Shown here: positions 24,343 to 32,608 of the stretch, one piece after another
Layout of the letters: every line of letters begins with the position of its first letter
How positions within the stretch are numbered: position 1 is the stretch's first letter
IMG/VR virus record: IMGVR_UViG_3300021961_009334
Span: 1 to 63,244 of that record
Reading direction: 5' to 3' (one strand)
Origin: a virus
DNA length: 63,244 nt
Translations under genes and position numbers: made by a program
Notes under the pieces: model-generated
Told to the model about the DNA's origin: nothing
Database searches by the model: none
What the model saw: the letters and a program-made list of their open reading frames with translations, nothing else

Positions 24343-26562
24343 CTATTTTAATATTTCAAATTCTTTAGTTTCCTTGTTGTAAGATACAGTGAGTATTTGG
24401 TCGATTATACCTTCGAACAATAATTTTTTACTTAACGGTAATTTAATTCTGGTATTAATTACTCTCTGCAATGGTCTTGCACCCATCTTAGAATCAAATC
24501 CTTCTTCGATTAATTGTTCTTTTGCTGTGTCGTCTAGTTTCACAACAATCCGTTTGTTTTCCATCTGTTTGTTTAATTCATTAACAAACTTGCCAACTAT
24601 ATCAATCATTACACCTTTTTCTAATGCTTTAAATCTCAACACAGCATCCAGTCTGTTTCTAAATTCTGGAGAAAAAAAGTTATTGATATCAATTTCTCCG
24701 TCATGATTGTTGTTTTCCATAAAACCTAATGTGTTTGATTGCATATCTTCTGCTCCTAGATTAGATGTTAACAGTATAATAGAGTTAGATAGATTAACTT
24801 TTTTACCGTTAGACGCTGTGATACTTGCATCGTCCATGGCTTGTAATAATATGGTCATTACATCTCGGTGTGCTTTTTCAACTTCGTCGAACAGTAACAC
24901 ACAATTAGGATGTTTTTCTAGTTCATTAATTAATTGTCCTGAACCTGTTTGACCGTCATCATAGCCAACGTAACCTGGAGGAGCACCAATCAGTTTGGCA
25001 ACAGAATGTTTCTCTTGGTATTCTGACATGTCAAATTTTAATAATGGTAGATTCAATCCGTCTGCTAGTTTTCTTGCTGTTTCAGTTTTACCACAACCAG
25101 TTGGTCCCACGCAAAGAAATGATCCTATGGGTTTGTTTTCTTGCTTCAATCCCGCTTGAGCAACCAAAACTGTATCCACTAACTTGTCTATTACTTCGTC
25201 TTGGCCAAACACTTGTGATTTTATCAATTTACCAAGGTGTTCGAGTGATTCAGTTTTTGTTTGTACTATTGATTCAAATTTAATGCCAGATATTTTCGAA
25301 ATTTGTTCTTGTATATCTTTTAAATCTACATCTCTAAATGCATCAAAAATTTTAGATTTAGCACATGCACGATCTAATACATCTATTGACTTATCAGGCA
25401 ATTGTCTATCAGTAATATACTTTACACTTAAATCAACACTAGATTCAATAGCAGTTTGAGTAATCTGTACTTTATGATAATTCTCGAACTGTTCTTTGAG
25501 CCCATACATAATTTGTTTGGCATGTTCTATAGATGGTTCCTCTATATTGACTTTGGCAAATCTTCTCATCAAAGCACGATCCTTTTCAAAGTGTTTACGA
25601 TATTCTTCCCAAGTAGTTGATGCAATTACTTTTAAGTCACCTCTAGCTAAGTGTGGTTTTAATAAATTTGCTAAATCAACTCCACCCTGGCCACCAGATC
25701 CTGCTCCATGCATCATGTGTGCTTCATCTATAAACATAATTGCTTTGTTATTTTTTTCTAATACACCTAACAAAACTTTTAATCTTTCTTCAAAATCGCC
25801 TCTGTATTTTGATCCAGCAATCAAACTACCAACATCTACAGAATAAATTATATGATCTTTGATCACATCTGGTACTTGATTTTTTACAATCATATGAGCT
25901 AATCCTTCAGCCACAGCAGTTTTACCTACACCCGGATCACCTATCATTATTACATTGTTTTTAATCTTTCTACCGAGCACAAGAGTAATTTCGTCTACTA
26001 CATCTTGTCTGCCTATACAAGTGAACGTTTTATTTTGTTTGGCTTGCTCGTTTAGATTAACTGTGTATTGTTGCAATATTTTTGATGCTTGTTTAGAACT
26101 CACATGTGTATTTTCTTCTGTTGTTCCTAATTCGGTTTCTGTCATAAAATCAACGATATGTTTTTTTGTTAGTCCGTGCTTTGCCATATAGAAAACAGCA
26201 TGGGAATTTTTTTCTGCATACATAGAACTTAAAAGATTAAGTGTCCCGACAGTTTCTTGTCCTGCAAATATAGCTTGTGTAAATGCACGATTTACCATCC
26301 TATCAATGGACTGTGTTCTTTTAGGAAAAATATCATCTTTTGTTTTAATTTCGTTCATGTTGTTTTCTATATGATTTTTTAATTCTGTTACTAAATCTCC
26401 GTATTTTATAGAAGAATTATTTTTACATAAATCACTTAATTCAGAAGATCCCAATAACACTAAAAGTAAATGTTCTAAAGTAATATATTCGTGTTTATTC
26501 TCTCTTGCTAGTTTTACAGCATCGTCAAAGATGTTTTTTAATTGTCCATCAGGTTCTATCAT
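24343..26562 (-). CDS. clpA: ClpA-type AAA+ unfoldase
   Basis: A 739-residue protein with the complete ClpA layout. An N-terminal Clp domain has EHLLLVLLG near residue 30. AAA1 carries Walker A GDPGVGKT (208-215) and MFIDEAH; AAA2 carries GPTGCGKT and LLFDEVEKAH, plus an arginine-finger PEFRNRLD. A TLGFM loop before PEFRNRLD matches the L/I-G-F/L tripeptide that docks on ClpP. It could redirect host ClpP to new substrates. No ClpP is in the window. It overlaps peptide deformylase by 14 bases. Confidence 0.93.
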   Translation of the reverse strand: MIEPDGQLKNIFDDAVKLARENKHEYITLEHLLLVLLGSSELSDLCKNNSSIKYGDLVTELKNHIENNMNEIKTKDDIFPKRTQSIDRMVNRAFTQAIFAGQETVGTLNLLSSMYAEKNSHAVFYMAKHGLTKKHIVDFMTETELGTTEENTHVSSKQASKILQQYTVNLNEQAKQNKTFTCIGRQDVVDEITLVLGRKIKNNVIMIGDPGVGKTAVAEGLAHMIVKNQVPDVIKDHIIYSVDVGSLIAGSKYRGDFEERLKVLLGVLEKNNKAIMFIDEAHMMHGAGSGGQGGVDLANLLKPHLARGDLKVIASTTWEEYRKHFEKDRALMRRFAKVNIEEPSIEHAKQIMYGLKEQFENYHKVQITQTAIESSVDLSVKYITDRQLPDKSIDVLDRACAKSKIFDAFRDVDLKDIQEQISKISGIKFESIVQTKTESLEHLGKLIKSQVFGQDEVIDKLVDTVLVAQAGLKQENKPIGSFLCVGPTGCGKTETARKLADGLNLPLLKFDMSEYQEKHSVAKLIGAPPGYVGYDDGQTGSGQLINELEKHPNCVLLFDEVEKAHRDVMTILLQAMDDASITASNGKKVNLSNSIILLTSNLGAEDMQSNTLGFMENNNHDGEIDINNFFSPEFRNRLDAVLRFKALEKGVMIDIVGKFVNELNKQMENKRIVVKLDDTAKEQLIEEGFDSKMGARPLQRVINTRIKLPLSKKLLFEGIIDQILTVSYNKETKEFEILK

Positions 26563-27058
26563 TATATTTTCCTTGTTTCTTTTTTGCTCTTTCGTATTTT
26601 ATTTTTGTTACATTATCAATAAACAGTTTTCCGTCCAAGTGATCAATTTCATGCTGTATACATTTTGCCCATATATTCGCAAATCTGTCAACTGATTTTT
26701 TTAAGTTTTCGTCATACCATTCTACAATTACCCATTCTGGACGTTCAATAGTCATAAAAAGATTTGGAAACGACAAACATCCTTCTTCTGTAAGTGTTTT
26801 GGTTTTAGAGGTTTCTACTATTATAGGATTAATGAAAGTCTTTCTTTCTCTCATAACAAACATCCTTATGCCTATAGAAACTTGATTGGCGGCCAACCCA
26901 AGGCCGTCAGCAGATTCCATAGTATCATGCATGAGGTTAGAAATTTTACCCCATTCTAGATCTTGTGCTAAATTTGTTTCTTCGATTTTCTGACGCAGTG
27001 CATCATGAGGATGTAGATTAATTTTAAGAATATGTTTTTGCAAATTGTTTGATTGCAT
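26549..27058 (-). CDS. def: peptide deformylase
   Basis: A 169-residue metalloenzyme that removes the N-formyl group from nascent proteins. All three motifs are present: GLGLAANQ (52-59), EEGCLS with the metal-binding Cys, and QHEIDHLDG with two His ligands and the catalytic Glu. Length fits phage and bacterial enzymes. A very strong SD (GAGGAGG) precedes the ATG. Peptide deformylase is a known marine phage gene. Here it sits between DnaJ and ClpA, overlapping both. Confidence 0.95.
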   Translation of the reverse strand: MQSNNLQKHILKINLHPHDALRQKIEETNLAQDLEWGKISNLMHDTMESADGLGLAANQVSIGIRMFVMRERKTFINPIIVETSKTKTLTEEGCLSFPNLFMTIERPEWVIVEWYDENLKKSVDRFANIWAKCIQHEIDHLDGKLFIDNVTKIKYERAKKKQGKYNDRT

Positions 27059-27851
27059 TTTTATCCTCCTCTGTTAAATTTTTTGGTATACTAACATTTA
27101 CATGTACATAAAAATCTCCTACGTAGACTCCGTTTCTCATACCGTGCTGTGGGATCCGCATAGTAGTATTAGGCTGTGTGCCTGCAGGTATTTTAAGTTT
27201 TATAGATATCCCATCTACTGTTTTAATTTCTTTAGTTGTACCTATAATAGCCTCAAAAGCACTCACTGATGTTTCAGTGTGAAGATCTAATTTGTTGCGT
27301 TTAAAATCTGGGTGAGGAATAATTTGTATTTTTACAAGTAAATCTCCAGGAGGTTGGTTTTTAATATCTTTAGTTCCTAATCCTTTGTATCTTATTGTTT
27401 GACCACTATCTACACCGGGAGGAATATCAATGGTAACTTTATTAGGAAGTTGATCAAGATTAAAAAACTTTTTTGCTCCATGGAATGCTTCTAATAATGT
27501 TATTTCTAAATTAACTTGTATATTTTTATTTGTTGGTTGTCTGTTATAAGATCTTCTTCCTCGTGAAAAAGGATCACCACCAAAAAACTGAGAAAACATA
27601 TCTTGCATGTCAAAAGGATCACCTTGTGAAAAGTTAAAATTAAACCCATCTCCGCCAAATCGTTTAGATGCTTCGAATTGTTGACGTTTTTCTTCAGTTT
27701 TAATTTTGTCGTATGCTTCGTTGATTTCTTTAAACTTGTTTTCGTCACCGCCACGATCCGGATGATATTTGACTGCTAGTTTTCTAAATGCCTGTTTGAT
27801 GTCTTGATCAGATGCTGATTGATCAACACCTAATACTGTGTACGGATCCAT
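27024..27851 (-). CDS. dnaJ: DnaJ/CbpA-type co-chaperone
   Basis: A 275-residue J-protein. The J domain (1-70) has HPD at residues 30-32 (KYHPDRGG), then a Gly/Phe-rich linker (FGGDGFNFNFSQGDPFD), then the two beta substrate-binding domains. There is no CxxCxGxG zinc finger, so it is type II (CbpA-like). It would recruit host DnaK. Its promoter is directly upstream of the ATG, so it is likely early. It heads the dnaJ-def-clpA operon. Confidence 0.92.
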   Translation of the reverse strand: MDPYTVLGVDQSASDQDIKQAFRKLAVKYHPDRGGDENKFKEINEAYDKIKTEEKRQQFEASKRFGGDGFNFNFSQGDPFDMQDMFSQFFGGDPFSRGRRSYNRQPTNKNIQVNLEITLLEAFHGAKKFFNLDQLPNKVTIDIPPGVDSGQTIRYKGLGTKDIKNQPPGDLLVKIQIIPHPDFKRNKLDLHTETSVSAFEAIIGTTKEIKTVDGISIKLKIPAGTQPNTTMRIPQHGMRNGVYVGDFYVHVNVSIPKNLTEEDKNAIKQFAKTYS

Positions 27852-27857
27852 AACATT

Positions 27858-27885
27858 AATATAATATAAATTTTAAAAACGTCAA
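27858..27885 (-). promoter_or_regulatory. leaderless sigma70-type promoter of dnaJ-def-clpA
   Basis: TTGACG (27880-27885), 16 bases, TATATT (27858-27863), 6 bases, ATG at 27851. Geometry is identical to four other promoters in the window. Confidence 0.65.
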
Positions 27886-27892
27886 GTGATGG

Positions 27893-28228
27893 TTACTTGC
27901 GTGGAGAACTGCCTAGGTATAAACCAAACCAAGCCGCACCAGCACCAACCACAATTGATACCAACCCACTCTGTTCTAGATTAGGCACAGGCAAACTCAT
28001 AAACCAAGTTGTGACCTTGTAAACCAATATGATGTACACAGTCAAAAACACACGAGGCCATATTCTCCATGAGTCTACTGCTTGAGCAAGGTAAATCCAT
28101 TTTTTATAGGGATTTTGACTAAAGTCACGCATTGTAGCAGGAGGCGGAGTTATATCTACAGCAGGTGTTTCTTTTGCTTTAGATTCTTCTTGAATATTAT
28201 CGTCTTCTTCAACGTATGCCATCAACAT
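27893..28228 (-). CDS. membrane protein, holin-like candidate
   Basis: About 111 residues (or two fewer from the ATG at 28222). A charged N-terminal half is followed by two hydrophobic segments, VFLTVYIILVY and SIVVGAGAAWFGLYLG. The second matches a VVGAGAAWFGLY motif common in small phage membrane proteins. A late promoter adjoins the start. It could be the holin, but it is about 3 kb from the endolysin, so this is a guess. Confidence 0.5.
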   Translation of the reverse strand: MLMAYVEEDDNIQEESKAKETPAVDITPPPATMRDFSQNPYKKWIYLAQAVDSWRIWPRVFLTVYIILVYKVTTWFMSLPVPNLEQSGLVSIVVGAGAAWFGLYLGSSPRK

Positions 28229-29210
28229 TATTTATGGTTTTTTCAACATTTCCATAGTGCTTGTTGCGTAGTCCACACGATGTAATACATCTGCGTAAAG
28301 GTTTATTTTTCCAAGAACTCTCTAAATCACGCATAAAAAATGGGTGATTGAGAATAGTTTTTAAATCATTTGTGGCTAGATCATTCCAATCATGATTATA
28401 CCGATCAAACCAGTCTTTTAATTCCCCACCTAAGAAAGATTTTAAACTTTGTTGTTCTTCGTACAAATAAGCACACGGAAATATATGCCCAAAAACACTT
28501 ACATATAATTTTTTTTGATGTAGCCATTCGCAGTTAATTTCTTTAAAATTAGGTTTTTCATTGTCTTTTCTTTTTTGATAAACAACTAATTCTGCTTGTT
28601 GTTGTTTGGTGTTTATTTCTTCTATTTTAAAATTTCCACCCCAATTTGGTGCAGTAAGAAATTGCTCAAACCCCATATGGTTTGCTAACTGTTTAGCTTG
28701 TTCTATTTGATGTTGGTTATGATCAAATACAATAAATTTCCATCTAGCTCTGCCACCTGCTTTAATGAATGATTCAGCGTTAGTCATAATTTTTGACCAT
28801 ATGCTTCCTCTTCTATACAAGTGATTAGTATCTTGTAGTCCATCTATAGAAAAAACTAAAATACTTTCTTTGTTCATTGTTTTAGCAAGTAATTTAAAAT
28901 ATTCAGGATCACGCATAGAACCGTTGGTGTGTATTTGTTGTGTGATATGATTGGCATAAGAAATCATTTGCAAAAAATCAGGATGTAACAATGGATCGCC
29001 ATACATTGGTATAAATTGCAAAAGGCTAAGATTAGATTGGTCTATAAATTTTTTGTAAAGATTAATATTTAAATCTTGGTTATAAGGAAGATCCGGAGAA
29101 AGTTTTGATTTGTCATCTACGTCCACTCTAGGACATAAAGGACACATACAGTTACATTTAGTAGTAACTTCTATTTGTGCTTCATACGGATGACTTGTAT
29201 CAAGATACAT
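28209..29210 (-). CDS. radical SAM protein with SPASM-like C-terminus (2)
   Basis: A 333-residue protein. C19, C23 and C26 (TTKCNCMCPLC) make the radical SAM cluster. FSIDGLQDT and KFIVFDHNQHQ parallel the same regions in radical SAM protein 1. Later cysteines (INCEWLH, FPCAYL and CITSC) fit auxiliary Fe-S sites. A TAAAAT box lies six bases before the ATG. Substrate unknown. The closest relatives in the window are proteins 1, 4 and 5. Confidence 0.85.
   Translation of the reverse strand: MYLDTSHPYEAQIEVTTKCNCMCPLCPRVDVDDKSKLSPDLPYNQDLNINLYKKFIDQSNLSLLQFIPMYGDPLLHPDFLQMISYANHITQQIHTNGSMRDPEYFKLLAKTMNKESILVFSIDGLQDTNHLYRRGSIWSKIMTNAESFIKAGGRARWKFIVFDHNQHQIEQAKQLANHMGFEQFLTAPNWGGNFKIEEINTKQQQAELVVYQKRKDNEKPNFKEINCEWLHQKKLYVSVFGHIFPCAYLYEEQQSLKSFLGGELKDWFDRYNHDWNDLATNDLKTILNHPFFMRDLESSWKNKPLRRCITSCGLRNKHYGNVEKTINNVDGIR
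28229..28236 (-). promoter_or_regulatory. late promoter CATAAATA
   Basis: CATAAATA on the minus strand, directly before ATG 28228 and six bases before the in-frame ATG at 28222. The spacing elsewhere favours 28222 as the real start. Confidence 0.5.
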
Positions 29211-29216
29211 CCGTAT

Positions 29217-29245
29217 ATTTTATATGATTTTGATTAATAAGTTAA
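29217..29245 (-). promoter_or_regulatory. possible leaderless promoter of radical SAM gene 2
   Basis: TTAACT (29240-29245), 17 bases, TAAAAT (29217-29222), 6 bases, ATG at 29210. The -10 and spacing are good; the -35 is weak (4 of 6). Confidence 0.45.
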
Positions 29246-29403
29246 CCTTTTTTACAGATTCGCCAAATCGAGTATGCTACTCCGCAGTAGGCTAATAGTT
29301 TGGCTAATCCGCCAAATGCAATTATTAACAAGCAACCAATCAGTAATCCTATACCGTGTTTGGTTGATGATTCTTTAATTCTGTCTTTTACCCATTGTAT
29401 CAT
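29242..29403 (-). CDS. small membrane protein
   Basis: A 53-residue gene read directly: ATG at 29401-29403, TAA at 29242. It begins MIQWVKDRIKE and contains one or two hydrophobic stretches (GIGLLIGCLLIIAFGG). The wording is familiar from small T4-like marine phage membrane proteins, but no function is known. It lies four bases from the next gene. Confidence 0.55.
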   Translation of the reverse strand: MIQWVKDRIKESSTKHGIGLLIGCLLIIAFGGLAKLLAYCGVAYSIWRICKKG

Positions 29404-29407
29404 TTTT

Positions 29408-29605
29408 TTACTCCTTGATAATTTTGTACATTTTTTCTATATTTTTGCTGGCATAGTGTTGAAAAAATCTTGGTGCTAGTCCATGTACAAATAGTGCACC
29501 TGCTGTTTTCTTACACTGCCAAGCTAACTTCCATGCAAATTTTAAATGCTCTAGTGCAGTCATTTCATTTTCTATCAAATGTTGTTTACACTTTTTTGAA
29601 AGCAT
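29408..29605 (-). CDS. DUF6356-like small membrane protein
   Basis: A 65-residue protein: a helical N-terminus with HLKFAWKLA, then a hydrophobic GALFVHGLAPRFF segment. This His-rich amphipathic plus membrane pattern fits the DUF6356-type small proteins. Coupled with its neighbours (it starts at the stop of the upstream gene). Function unknown. Confidence 0.5.
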   Translation of the reverse strand: MLSKKCKQHLIENEMTALEHLKFAWKLAWQCKKTAGALFVHGLAPRFFQHYASKNIEKMYKIIKE

Positions 29606-29883
29606 TACTTGTTTTCTAGTTTGTTGATTCGTGCTTCTAGTTCGTCTATTTTTTTGGTCACATAAGGATATTTTTTACGCCATCCATCTTCAGGCTGTTC
29701 AAGCCAAGTCCAACCATAGCGTTCAACTAGAAAATCAACAATGGCATCAAATTTGCCATATAGCCAAAGTCCTATGCGAGTTGATTTGAAGTAGGTAGAA
29801 AATGCAAGGCCAAACAAAGACCCAACTAATGCTGTGTATATCCACAAACGATCAGATGTCATACGTTCTATCATGTCCCACAT
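29605..29883 (-). CDS. membrane-anchored coiled-coil protein
   Basis: A 92-residue protein with one membrane segment near residues 13-32 (LWIYTALVGSLFGLAFS) and a C-terminal coiled coil (KKIDELEARINKLE). It is a possible lysis or membrane-remodelling factor near the endolysin and spanins; a late promoter lies upstream. No firm family. Confidence 0.5.
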   Translation of the reverse strand: MWDMIERMTSDRLWIYTALVGSLFGLAFSTYFKSTRIGLWLYGKFDAIVDFLVERYGWTWLEQPEDGWRKKYPYVTKKIDELEARINKLENK

Positions 29884-29890
29884 TGTAATA

Positions 29891-30571
29891 TTATTTATGA
29901 GAACTTATTTCTAATTTCTTTTGCCAAGGCACTAAATGCTGAATTTTATTATAATTTTTTTCTATCCAATTGTTAAAAAATAACTTTAATTCATCTAGAT
30001 TTTTGATAATATTTGATTTAGGAAAATTTTTTTTGGAGTAGGTAGAATCAAACACAATATCTTCATAATAAATTTTATAATCAAAAACCTTACGAAATTG
30101 ATTTAATATTTTTTTGTCTTCGATACACTCATCTATTCTATCTAAAAAATCATTCACATGAATGTTCATTTTAGTTTTAGGTTGTTTTTGACCCCATACT
30201 CCGGTTTCTTCTGCAATGGCTCTACTGCATGCTTGTTCAAATAAATTTTTTCTAGAAAGTGCTACCTTTTTTCCGGGTAATGAAAAAATTAAACTTTGGT
30301 TTTCTTTATCAAGTTTAGCAATATTGACTGCATGATTTTTCATAACTTTAACTTTTTTAGGATTGTTTTTTATATAAGTGCAGAGTACTTGAACTTCATT
30401 AGTCAATGTTTTGTATTTTAATTTCGACAATGGCTCATTTAAATTTAAATGATTGAATCCTTGTTCGTTGAGATTGTAATTGATCGAATTATACACAGCA
30501 GTACTGCCGGTTCTAGGTTCAGATATTAAATGAACAAAGTTCTCTCTCAGCAAAACTTTAATCCAGTCCAA
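29891..30571 (-). CDS. sulfotransferase-like protein
   Basis: A 226-residue protein from TTG (30569-30571); no closer ATG is available. SEPRTGSTAVY (residues 17-27) fits the 5'-phosphosulfate-binding loop of PAPS-dependent sulfotransferases, and a KVALSRKNLFEQACSRAI segment fits the 3'-phosphate-binding motif. YYEDIV follows. It would sulfate a carbohydrate or lipid. An SD-like CGAGG and an AATAAATA box lie upstream. Confidence 0.65.
   Translation of the reverse strand: MDWIKVLLRENFVHLISEPRTGSTAVYNSINYNLNEQGFNHLNLNEPLSKLKYKTLTNEVQVLCTYIKNNPKKVKVMKNHAVNIAKLDKENQSLIFSLPGKKVALSRKNLFEQACSRAIAEETGVWGQKQPKTKMNIHVNDFLDRIDECIEDKKILNQFRKVFDYKIYYEDIVFDSTYSKKNFPKSNIIKNLDELKLFFNNWIEKNYNKIQHLVPWQKKLEISSHK
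29892..29899 (-). promoter_or_regulatory. late promoter CATAAATA
   Basis: CATAAATA on the minus strand, eight bases before the ATG at 29883. Confidence 0.55.
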
Positions 30572-30591
30572 TTTATTTTATAAACCTCGTA

Positions 30592-30969
30592 CTATTTATT
30601 TTCTTTAGGTTCGTAGTATTCGCGATACTGTTCTAGTGTGAGTTTTTGTTTGATCATGTATGCACGGATCTGTGCGAAGTTTGTGGACAGCGTTTCGTAG
30701 TCATCATCTGTGAGGCCAAACAGCACAGGATCCACGTTCTTTTCCTTGAGCTTGGCAAACACTTCCTCCGCGTTTTCTGACGTGATGATGATGAAGTTTA
30801 GATCATCTATCCTTGGAGTTTCTGGATCAGGTAAATCGAGTGGTGCTCTGGGCACTTCTGTTTTGAACACTTCTAATTTTTTAACTGATGAGCAACTACT
30901 CAGCAGGAACATAATTAGGATTGACCAAACTAGGGCATTCAGCGTTGATCTCACTTGGTTTAACCGCAT
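30592..30969 (-). CDS. outer-membrane spanin lipoprotein (Rz1-like)
   Basis: A 125-residue lipoprotein with lipobox LLSSC (Cys26) and a Pro-rich segment (PRAPLDLPDPETP) typical of o-spanins. Its first 74 bases overlap the end of the inner-spanin-like gene in another frame, the classic Rz/Rz1 arrangement. It has its own SD (GGAGG). With its partner it would fuse inner and outer membranes at lysis. Confidence 0.75.
   Translation of the reverse strand: MRLNQVRSTLNALVWSILIMFLLSSCSSVKKLEVFKTEVPRAPLDLPDPETPRIDDLNFIIITSENAEEVFAKLKEKNVDPVLFGLTDDDYETLSTNFAQIRAYMIKQKLTLEQYREYYEPKENK
30593..30600 (-). promoter_or_regulatory. late promoter AATAAATA
   Basis: AATAAATA on the minus strand, 21 bases before the TTG start at 30571, with CGAGG in between: a leadered late gene. 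Confidence 0.5.
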
Positions 30970-31384
30970 TTATTTCCTCCTCTGTTAGTGGTGCTCCCAT
31001 GGCAACTTCTACACAGCGTAGAGCATTGTTAGAAGCTTTGTTGATGATTTTTTCTACCATGCCGGGTTTGGCAATGGCAAGATCACCTATGTCTCGCTTT
31101 TTGCCAGAAGCATTTGTTTTGTTGAATTTGTCATCCAAATTGGCTAGTTCTTTTTGTAACACTTCTGTTTGAGCGTTGAGTGTTTTGTTGGCAGCCATGA
31201 TGTCTTCAAAGTCTTGTTTCTGCTGTGCTATCAGATCCTGTTGATCTTGAACTGCTTCTTCCAGTTTGATTTGATTGGCTTTGAGAATAGCATTGTCTGA
31301 ACGCAACTTCATTACATACAGTCCAGCACCTGCCAGCGAACTGATCAAGATGCCTACCATCACCAGTTTGAAAGTTCCAAACAT
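30896..31384 (-). CDS. inner-membrane spanin (Rz-like)
   Basis: A 162-residue protein from ATG 31382-31384, which overlaps the TAA of the endolysin gene. A longer upstream frame only reads through that gene. One N-terminal membrane segment (LVMVGILISSLAGAGLY) is followed by a long coiled coil rich in Gln/Glu/Leu and a Cys-containing C-terminus. This is the inner-spanin layout, between endolysin and o-spanin. Confidence 0.75.
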   Translation of the reverse strand: MFGTFKLVMVGILISSLAGAGLYVMKLRSDNAILKANQIKLEEAVQDQQDLIAQQKQDFEDIMAANKTLNAQTEVLQKELANLDDKFNKTNASGKKRDIGDLAIAKPGMVEKIINKASNNALRCVEVAMGAPLTEEEINAVKPSEINAECPSLVNPNYVPAE

Positions 31385-31896
31385 TAAATCATTTTTACAG
31401 CAAGAGCAGTGGTTTCTTCTACTCTTCGAGTCCAACCTTTACCAAATGTATCAAATGTTGATAATGACTCGTAGTATTTTTGTCTTGCAGACTGATATGA
31501 TTCTATAGTATCTTGCAAACCATGATCTTCCACATATCCTCTCAGAGCTGCAAGTGTATTAGGTCCAATACCGCCATCTGCTGTAACTCCTATCAAAGAC
31601 TGTAGATATTTGGCAGCTCTGCCTGGACCAGCATTAACACCAAAATCAAATACACATAAATCTAACCCTGAAGGCAAATCATCGCCTTTTAATTTGCTCC
31701 AATAGTTTTTCTTATATATTGGCTCGACATCTTCTCTAGTTAAATCTTTCATATTTTTAGTTCCACCGAAATCTTCATAAACTCTTTTAGTAACTCCTAA
31801 GTTAGTTTCGCCACCGGGATCTTTGGGATGATTGACATACCCGCCTTCATGATGAAGTATTATTTCTAAACATTTTATCCAGTTTTCTTTTGCCAT
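31384..31896 (-). CDS. endolysin, glycoside hydrolase family 108
   Basis: A 170-residue lysozyme of the GH108 family. HHEGGYVNHPKDPGG gives the catalytic Glu (E17) within the family motif, followed by TNLGVTK and VFDFGVNAGPGRAAKYLQ, which belong to the same fold. A putative peptidoglycan-binding-like part (GVTADGGIGPNTLAAL) follows. No signal peptide, so a holin is needed. It heads the lysis cassette. Confidence 0.88.
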   Translation of the reverse strand: MAKENWIKCLEIILHHEGGYVNHPKDPGGETNLGVTKRVYEDFGGTKNMKDLTREDVEPIYKKNYWSKLKGDDLPSGLDLCVFDFGVNAGPGRAAKYLQSLIGVTADGGIGPNTLAALRGYVEDHGLQDTIESYQSARQKYYESLSTFDTFGKGWTRRVEETTALAVKMI

Positions 31897-31897
31897 T

Positions 31898-32608
31898 TTA
31901 TAGTTCCTTTGATTTTAATATTATACTTTTATCACCTTTAGCAATTTTAAAACAATCATCCATTTTAATAATTCTATAACCAGTTCCTATCCATGAATTT
32001 AAATAAGAACTTTGAGAGCTAGATGATTCGTCGATTTTGAATACAACATTTTTAACTTTTTTATTAATTGATTGTATTTCAAAAACATGGTTGCTAAAAG
32101 TTTTATTCATCTTTAAGTTTTTACCATCTCTTTGATATTTTATTTGAGATTCACTTAAGAATTCGCTTATAAATTCATCCAGTTTGTCGTCAGTTAAAAA
32201 AGCATATTCATCTGGATTAGTAGGAACTATATTTTTTAAATTATCTTCGTTCATTTTATGCAATGTAGGATCTTTATAAAATGAAAATTTCCATGGTTGA
32301 ATTCCTGTTAAATTTTCTACATCTCTTATCAATTTAAAAATGTTATTAGGTAAATTGTCGTCTCGTTTGATCTCAACAAATATATCATAATTACCATTGG
32401 TATTTTTACTTGGAGAGTGATCAGCGTCTAGGACAAACTTATGACCGGATTCGATAAATTGTACCAAGTCTTCAGCCACATTTTTGTTATTAGTTTCTAA
32501 TTTGATTACAGAAACATCTTCGTCATTGCCTAATTTCGCTTGATAATTGTCAATAGAAATCACTTCATTAACGTAACTCATCATTTCATTTTGAAGTATA
32601 CTTCTCAT
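31898..32608 (-). CDS. hypothetical protein next to radical SAM gene 3
   Basis: A 236-residue acidic, Asn/Lys-rich protein with no signal peptide or recognised motif. Its middle (NGNYDIFVEIKRDD) may form a beta sheet. It overlaps radical SAM gene 3 by four bases and is therefore probably its translational partner; a substrate or accessory role is possible but unproven. Confidence 0.55.
   Translation of the reverse strand: MRSILQNEMMSYVNEVISIDNYQAKLGNDEDVSVIKLETNNKNVAEDLVQFIESGHKFVLDADHSPSKNTNGNYDIFVEIKRDDNLPNNIFKLIRDVENLTGIQPWKFSFYKDPTLHKMNEDNLKNIVPTNPDEYAFLTDDKLDEFISEFLSESQIKYQRDGKNLKMNKTFSNHVFEIQSINKKVKNVVFKIDESSSSQSSYLNSWIGTGYRIIKMDDCFKIAKGDKSIILKSKEL

Noticed and set aside
31385-31435. 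17-residue N-terminal extension of the inner spanin
   Set aside because: It lies inside the endolysin gene in another frame; the ATG at 31384 overlaps the endolysin stop as expected.
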